Assembly (NCBI GenBank): GCA_041480845.1
Contig: JBGPAU010000005.1
Coordinates: forward strand, 1 to 43,239
From: LCIL01 sp041480845
Lineage (GTDB): Bacteria; Patescibacteriota; Microgenomatia; UBA8517
Reading direction: 5' to 3'
DNA length: 43,239 bases
Under the pieces are notes generated by a model, which was given only the letters and a program-made list of their open reading frames with translations, had not been told where the DNA came from and did no database searches. Of this stretch, positions 39,241 through 43,239 are shown piece after piece. Position 1 is the first letter of the stretch; each line of letters starts with the position of its first letter. A program made the translations under genes and the position numbers.

Positions 39241-40683
39241 ATGGAAGCCAAAAAAGACAACTACGCTGATAAACAAAAAGTGAGTCAGAACCGCCCCCCG
39301 ATAGTTGTGGTTTTGGGGCACGTTGATCATGGAAAAACCTCGCTTCTTGATGCTATCAGAAAAACTAATGTTACGGCGGGTGAGGCGGGAGGAATTACAC
39401 AAAGTATCGGAGCCTCCGTTATTGAAACAAAAGACGGTGGGAAAATTACCTTCATTGATACTCCCGGTCATGCCGCTTTTGGAAAAATGAGAAGCCGGGG
39501 TGCAAAAGTTGCCGATATTGCGATTTTGGTAGTTGCTCAGGATGACGGAGTCCAACCCCAAACCAAAGAGGCCATTGAAATTATAAAGGCGGCAAAGCTT
39601 CCTTTTGTAGTTGCCGGTACCAAGGCTGATATTGCTGGAGTAAACGCGGAATCGCTTAAAGGCCAACTCGAAAAAGAAGGCGTGTTTTTTGAAGGACGGG
39701 GAGGGCAAGTTCCTTTTCTCCCGGTCTCTGCAAAAACAAATACCGGGCTAACCGAACTTATGGAGATGCTGGTTTTAATGTCGGAAGTGGCTGAGCTTAA
39801 AAATGACCCGACGGGACCAATCGAGGCAGTCGTTATTGAATCCGGGAAAGATAAAATGGGACCGGTTGCAACCGTTATTATCAGAAACGGAACCATTAAA
39901 ACCGGCGCGACAATCTTTGCAGAGGAAAATGAATGCAAGGTCAGGGCGCTTTTCGATGACAAAGGAAAATCTATCAAAGAAGTAACACCGGGTTTCCCCG
40001 CTAAAGTCTTTGGATTTACCCAATCCCCGCCGGTTGGGGCACTGGTGGCCAAAGAATCTCACAAGATCATAAAAGAAACACCCAAAACAAAAGGGGTTTT
40101 TGATTTGAGACGCCTTAAGGATGACGAAATCCCCCTTATTCTCAAGACGGGCAACGCCGGTGCCCTTGAAGCAATTGTTGCCGCACTTCCCCAAAAGGTT
40201 GTGATTGTGGATAGCGGAGTGGGAGATGTTACAAGCAGCGATGTAATTAATGCCAAAACGGGGAATGCTTATATATTTGCCTTTGAATCAAAAATTCCGA
40301 ATGACATTGTAAAACTTGCCGAGGCAGAAAAAATAAAAGTTGAAAGATTTGAAATTATTTACGAACTATTGCAGCGACTTGAGGAGATTTTGAAAAGCGG
40401 GAGAACCGAAATTGTCGGACGTGCCCAAGTTCTGGCCAGTTTTCCGTTTAATAACAAAAAAGTTGCCGGATGCAAAGTGCTTGACGGTAGAATTTCGAAA
40501 GGCGATTCCCTGGTTCTGACACGCGACACCAAAGAAGTCGGAAAGGGTAAAGCTATCTCTCTTAAAAAACAAAAATTGGAAGTTGCAACGGTAGGGCAAT
40601 CTGAAGAATTTGGCGTTATTACCGAGCCCCAACTTGATTTTGCTATAGGAGACGTGATAGTATCCGTGCGTAATGGAAAATAG
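39241..40683 (+). CDS. infB: Translation initiation factor IF-2, short form
   Basis: 480 aa: only the GTPase and the domains after it; the N-terminal ribosome-binding extension is missing. P-loop GHVDHGKT (26-33), GGITQSIGA (switch I), DTPGH (73-77) and SAK are intact. The G4 motif is TKAD (127-130) instead of NKxD. In the C-terminal fMet-tRNA-binding domain the usual E-C-G is E-F-G (456-458). It places initiator tRNA on the ribosome. It follows nusA and overlaps the next gene by 11 nt, as in the conserved nusA-infB operon. Confidence 0.93.
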   Translation: MEAKKDNYADKQKVSQNRPPIVVVLGHVDHGKTSLLDAIRKTNVTAGEAGGITQSIGASVIETKDGGKITFIDTPGHAAFGKMRSRGAKVADIAILVVAQDDGVQPQTKEAIEIIKAAKLPFVVAGTKADIAGVNAESLKGQLEKEGVFFEGRGGQVPFLPVSAKTNTGLTELMEMLVLMSEVAELKNDPTGPIEAVVIESGKDKMGPVATVIIRNGTIKTGATIFAEENECKVRALFDDKGKSIKEVTPGFPAKVFGFTQSPPVGALVAKESHKIIKETPKTKGVFDLRRLKDDEIPLILKTGNAGALEAIVAALPQKVVIVDSGVGDVTSSDVINAKTGNAYIFAFESKIPNDIVKLAEAEKIKVERFEIIYELLQRLEEILKSGRTEIVGRAQVLASFPFNNKKVAGCKVLDGRISKGDSLVLTRDTKEVGKGKAISLKKQKLEVATVGQSEEFGVITEPQLDFAIGDVIVSVRNGK

Positions 40684-41590
40684 CCTTCTGACTCTTATTG
40701 ATTCCGCTGCCTCGGTCCTTATTGTTTTGCCTACAAAGCCCTATTTTGACCAGGTTGCCGCGGGACTTTCCCTTTATCTTTCGGTTCACGATAGAAAAGA
40801 AGCCTCAATCTTTTGTCCCAGCCCGATGACTGTTGGATTTAATCGGCTTATCGGGGTAAATAAGATTTCGGGGGAACTTGGAAGCAAGAATTTAACAATT
40901 AAATTTGCGGGATACGATGCAAACAATATCGATAAAGTCAGCTACGATATTGAAAACGGAGAATTTAAACTTACAGTGGTTCCAAAAGCAGGATTAACCG
41001 CTCCCCAAAAGGAACAATTAAACGTCGGCTACGCCGGAGTTTCGGCAGATTTGGTAATTTTGGTCGGCGGGGCGAACGATTCCCACTTCCCGATTCTTTT
41101 ATCCGATGAGCTTGCCAATGCAAAAATTGCCCATATCGGTACCCGAGTACTTGATACAAAAAGGGAAATTATGTCTTTTGCGAAATCCGGAGCCACAACG
41201 AGCGAGCTGGTTGCCAATTTAATTAAAGAGAATGGTTTAACAATTGATGCTGATACCGCAACAAATTTGGTAATGGGAGTGGAAGACGGTAGCGCCAACT
41301 TTACTTCAAGTGAAGTTACACCCGAAACTTTTGAAACGTTCGCATATTTACTCCGAAGCGGAGGGGCCCGTATGCCGAAGGTAAAACTTAGCCCAATGGG
41401 ATTCCCCCCGGGGGCAATTCCTACAAAACCTTTCCAAGCCCCGGCCGTCCAACAGCCGGTAACGCCGATGTCTCAAATCGAAACACAACCCGAAGCCGTT
41501 ATTCCTGAGTCCGGCGAAGAAAGTCCCGATATAAATCCTCCTTCCGATTGGCTTCAGCCAAAAATCTACAAGGGAACTTCGGTTAGTTAA
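40673..41590 (+). CDS. Degenerate DHH-phosphoesterase-like protein
   Basis: 305 aa. The position after infB matches nrnA (DHH/DHHA1 oligoribonuclease) in the conserved nusA-infB-rbfA-nrnA order. The N terminus VLIVLPTKPYFDQVAAGLSLYLSV resembles the DHH first motif (H-x-x-PDGDA-x-GS) with all metal ligands replaced. ADLVILVGGAND and ANAKIAHIGTRV look like motifs II and III without the catalytic His. A C-terminal Pro-rich tail (about 245-305) is extra. It is probably a non-catalytic relative; fold assignment is inferred from pattern and neighbours. Confidence 0.5.
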   Translation: MENSLLTLIDSAASVLIVLPTKPYFDQVAAGLSLYLSVHDRKEASIFCPSPMTVGFNRLIGVNKISGELGSKNLTIKFAGYDANNIDKVSYDIENGEFKLTVVPKAGLTAPQKEQLNVGYAGVSADLVILVGGANDSHFPILLSDELANAKIAHIGTRVLDTKREIMSFAKSGATTSELVANLIKENGLTIDADTATNLVMGVEDGSANFTSSEVTPETFETFAYLLRSGGARMPKVKLSPMGFPPGAIPTKPFQAPAVQQPVTPMSQIETQPEAVIPESGEESPDINPPSDWLQPKIYKGTSVS

Positions 41591-41623
41591 GAAAAGCCAT
41601 TCTCTCGGCTAATGGTTGCAAAG

Positions 41624-41653
41624 TTACCGAATTGGATGTAATCATATTATAGT
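41624..41653 (+). promoter_or_regulatory. Candidate promoter of the exported protein at 41665
   Basis: TTACCG (41624-41629), 18-nt spacer, TATAGT (41648-41653), 11 nt before the ATG at 41665. The -35 is weak. Confidence 0.3.
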
Positions 41654-41664
41654 GGTTGTAGTTT

Positions 41665-43143
41665 ATGTATAAGCGAAAACTGGTGTTTTTGATTTTGTTG
41701 TTTGTCTTTATTGCACTATTTGCAACTCTTCATATTTATCTTACAAAAAAAGTCAGGGGTGCTTCGATGTCAGCTGCCACTCTCACCATATCCAATTCCA
41801 GAATGTCATATAAGGCGAGGATTTCTTCCGGTACGTCCGGTCAATCTGTCGTCACAATCTTGAACTCAGGCCCTGACATCAACACCAACCATCTCTTCCC
41901 GGGGGATGTTGTTTGTTTTACTGACGCAGGGCAAAACGGCTGTACCGGAAATACCACATATACCGTAAGCAGTATTGTCGATGCGACCCATTTCAATGTA
42001 ACGGTTCCCTTGGGTGCGAACCTTGACGGAAACGGGTATGTGGTTGCTACCCAATCAGGAAGTTGGACAATCGCTTTTACCACCGTTGCCCAAGTTCCAA
42101 ACGGAGGCAGTCTTGTGGTAACGGTTCCGATGGCGGACAGTGTCGTTGGCAATAACAGTATTCCTGACAGTGCTGCTGCCACTCCTTCCGGCGGTTTTGA
42201 TATTGGCACTCTCGGACCCAGCAATATCATAGTCTCAGCAGGTTGTACTCCTGCCAACTGGGGAACCTCGGATATGGCGACAATAGCAACAGGGAGTGGG
42301 TCTACCGACCATGTATTTACGTGGGCCAGAAGTACTGCCTGTGTTGGATCAACTGCGATTACGGTAACAATCGGCGGGCCGGGTGTGGTTAATCCCGCGC
42401 CTGTTACTGCACATTATCAGGGAAATGCAGATGTATATGGAATAACGATACAAACCAAGGATGGTGGCGGAAACGTTATCGATTATGTTGTACCGAGGGC
42501 TGCCCCTGTCGAAGCAGTACTGATTTCCGGAACGGTTGACGAAACTTTAAATTTTATCGTCTCGGGAATGTCCTCGGGGAGTTCATACTGCGGCAATAAT
42601 GCATCGGTAAGTGCCACAGCCACTTCGATTCCTTGGGGACATCCTGTCACAAATACTTTTGTATATGCCGCTCAGCAATTAACCGTAAATACAAATGCAG
42701 CTTCAGGTTATACGGTTACGATTGAAGAAAGTGACCAGATGGGAAGGAACGGAAATGTTTGTACGGGAACAACGCCTGCAGTAGACGGCTTCACTTTTGG
42801 ATCGGGCAAATGTATCAGGGATACTCTTTGCGCTGCTTCTGCTTGTACCGATACTACCGCGGCAGACTGGACAAGCCCAACAGTCTACCCAGGACTTGGT
42901 TATTCACTGGCCAGCCAAAGTGGGACCGATGCTCCGTTTTTCTGGAGTGAAAAAACCAGAGTATGGAGTGCTAAACCCCTTCCTGACAAACAAGGAGGAG
43001 ACGCTGTTCAATCAATAATGAGTAATTCAGGTCCAGTAAGCGGTAGCAGTATTTATGTTTGCTACAAATTGGCTATTTCAGGGACTCAACCTTCGGGTTA
43101 TTATTATAATATAGCCAAATATACGGCAACGGCTACATTCTAA
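41665..43143 (+). CDS. Exported beta-rich surface protein, unknown function
   Basis: 492 aa. A signal peptide or anchor (about 6-28, then VRGASMSA), followed by a Ser/Thr/Gly/Asn-rich beta-type sequence with few Lys. A C-terminal part contains several Cys (about 300-480). No enzymatic or known adhesion motif is recognised; LNFIVSGMSSGSSYCG may mark a repeated surface domain. Likely surface-exposed, perhaps partnered with the next exported gene, which starts 1 nt after its stop. Confidence 0.65.
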   Translation: MYKRKLVFLILLFVFIALFATLHIYLTKKVRGASMSAATLTISNSRMSYKARISSGTSGQSVVTILNSGPDINTNHLFPGDVVCFTDAGQNGCTGNTTYTVSSIVDATHFNVTVPLGANLDGNGYVVATQSGSWTIAFTTVAQVPNGGSLVVTVPMADSVVGNNSIPDSAAATPSGGFDIGTLGPSNIIVSAGCTPANWGTSDMATIATGSGSTDHVFTWARSTACVGSTAITVTIGGPGVVNPAPVTAHYQGNADVYGITIQTKDGGGNVIDYVVPRAAPVEAVLISGTVDETLNFIVSGMSSGSSYCGNNASVSATATSIPWGHPVTNTFVYAAQQLTVNTNAASGYTVTIEESDQMGRNGNVCTGTTPAVDGFTFGSGKCIRDTLCAASACTDTTAADWTSPTVYPGLGYSLASQSGTDAPFFWSEKTRVWSAKPLPDKQGGDAVQSIMSNSGPVSGSSIYVCYKLAISGTQPSGYYYNIAKYTATATF

Positions 43144-43144
43144 G

Positions 43145-43239
43145 ATGAAAAAAACTGCCCTAATCATAATTTTAGTACTTAGTACTTTGTACTTGGTACT
43201 TAGTACTAGAGCTTTTGCTCAGCAAATTCTTCCTTTGAC
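43145..43239 (+). CDS. Exported protein, start only (cut by window edge)
   Basis: The visible 31 residues begin MKKTALIIILVLSTLYLVLS and continue TRAFAQQILPL. This is a complete Sec signal peptide with a likely cleavage after AFA. The hydrophobic core is encoded by a heptanucleotide repeat (43174-43208). The mature protein is outside the window. Confidence 0.65.
   Translation, partial: MKKTALIIILVLSTLYLVLSTRAFAQQILPL
43174..43208 (+). repeat. Heptanucleotide tandem repeat in a signal peptide
   Basis: Five 7-nt units: AGTACTT, AGTACTT, TGTACTT, GGTACTT, AGTACTA. They encode the core of the signal peptide (VLSTLYLVLST). One unit gained or lost shifts the frame. Confidence 0.8.

Noticed and set aside
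39208..40052. Long minus-strand open frames of 166 and 171 codons opposite infB
   Set aside because: They lie wholly antisense to a clear infB gene, have Phe/Ser-rich shadow composition and no start signals.
1..43239. Recoding of UGA (as in Gracilibacteria/Absconditabacteria)
   Set aside because: All conserved genes end at normal lengths with UGA acting as a stop (for example metG and the dnaJ-like gene), and none has an internal UGA.

Overview
The window looks like a chromosomal segment of a Candidate Phyla Radiation (Patescibacteria) bacterium, most likely of the Microgenomates (OP11) type. The evidence is protein flavour and architecture, not a database match. Conserved proteins are trimmed (HrcA 245 aa, IF-2 480 aa, MetG 472 aa, zinc-finger-less DnaJ). 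Genes are tightly packed and often overlap. There are many GT-C membrane glycosyltransferases, PEGA and SH3b proteins, and Cys-rich or Thr/Pro-rich surface proteins. UGA acts as a normal stop throughout, which argues against Gracilibacteria/Absconditabacteria. No phage, insertion sequence or CRISPR array is visible. No stretch longer than about 300 bases lacks a gene.

Layout. 1-10.3 kb: tRNA-Cys, a PEGA/SH3b membrane protein, and an envelope-glycan block: WecA/MraY-type phosphoglycosyltransferase, UbiA-type decaprenyl-phosphate phosphoribosyltransferase, two GT39-like enzymes, a QxxRW-type GT2 and a UDP-glucuronate decarboxylase, with metG upstream. 10.3-15.2 kb: small genes (TrpR-like regulator, membrane protein), then rmuC overlapping a single-chain UvrD helicase/PD-(D/E)XK nuclease. 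15.2-20.2 kb (minus strand): PcrA/UvrD helicase, nucleotidyltransferase-fold protein, two FemAB-like ligases and an ASCH protein. 20.2-26.3 kb: LCP ligase and three GT-C proteins, one a tandem fusion. 26.3-31.9 kb (minus strand): rpsT, pilN-like, pilO-like and a run of surface proteins, one with an LPxTG-type tail. 32-33.7 kb: murJ. 33.8-37.8 kb: CIRCE-controlled hrcA-grpE-dnaK-dnaJ. 37.9-41.6 kb: nusA, infB and a degenerate DHH-like gene. The window ends in two exported proteins, the second cut off by the edge.

How the genes may work together. WecA-like initiation, a polyprenyl-phosphate pentose donor enzyme, UDP-xylose synthesis, several GT-C transferases (which use lipid-linked sugars), an LCP ligase, FemAB ligases and MurJ together suggest a lipid-linked, possibly pentose-containing glycan attached to peptidoglycan. 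This is an inference from gene content.

Most notable non-genic signals. (1) A family of about 26-nt imperfect palindromes occurs inside genes, always in the same reading frame, adding a peptide like S-x-A-K-A-S-E-G to two UvrD-family helicases and NusA; look-alikes occur between genes. (2) Heptanucleotide tandem repeats lie inside two coding sequences. (3) Many -10 boxes sit exactly 6-7 nt before the start codon, predicting leaderless mRNAs. (4) An intrinsic terminator sits between the likely nusA promoter and the nusA start codon. (5) A 20-nt tandem repeat creates two chained mini-ORFs before a surface-protein gene. (6) Three perfect long palindromes lie at gene junctions.
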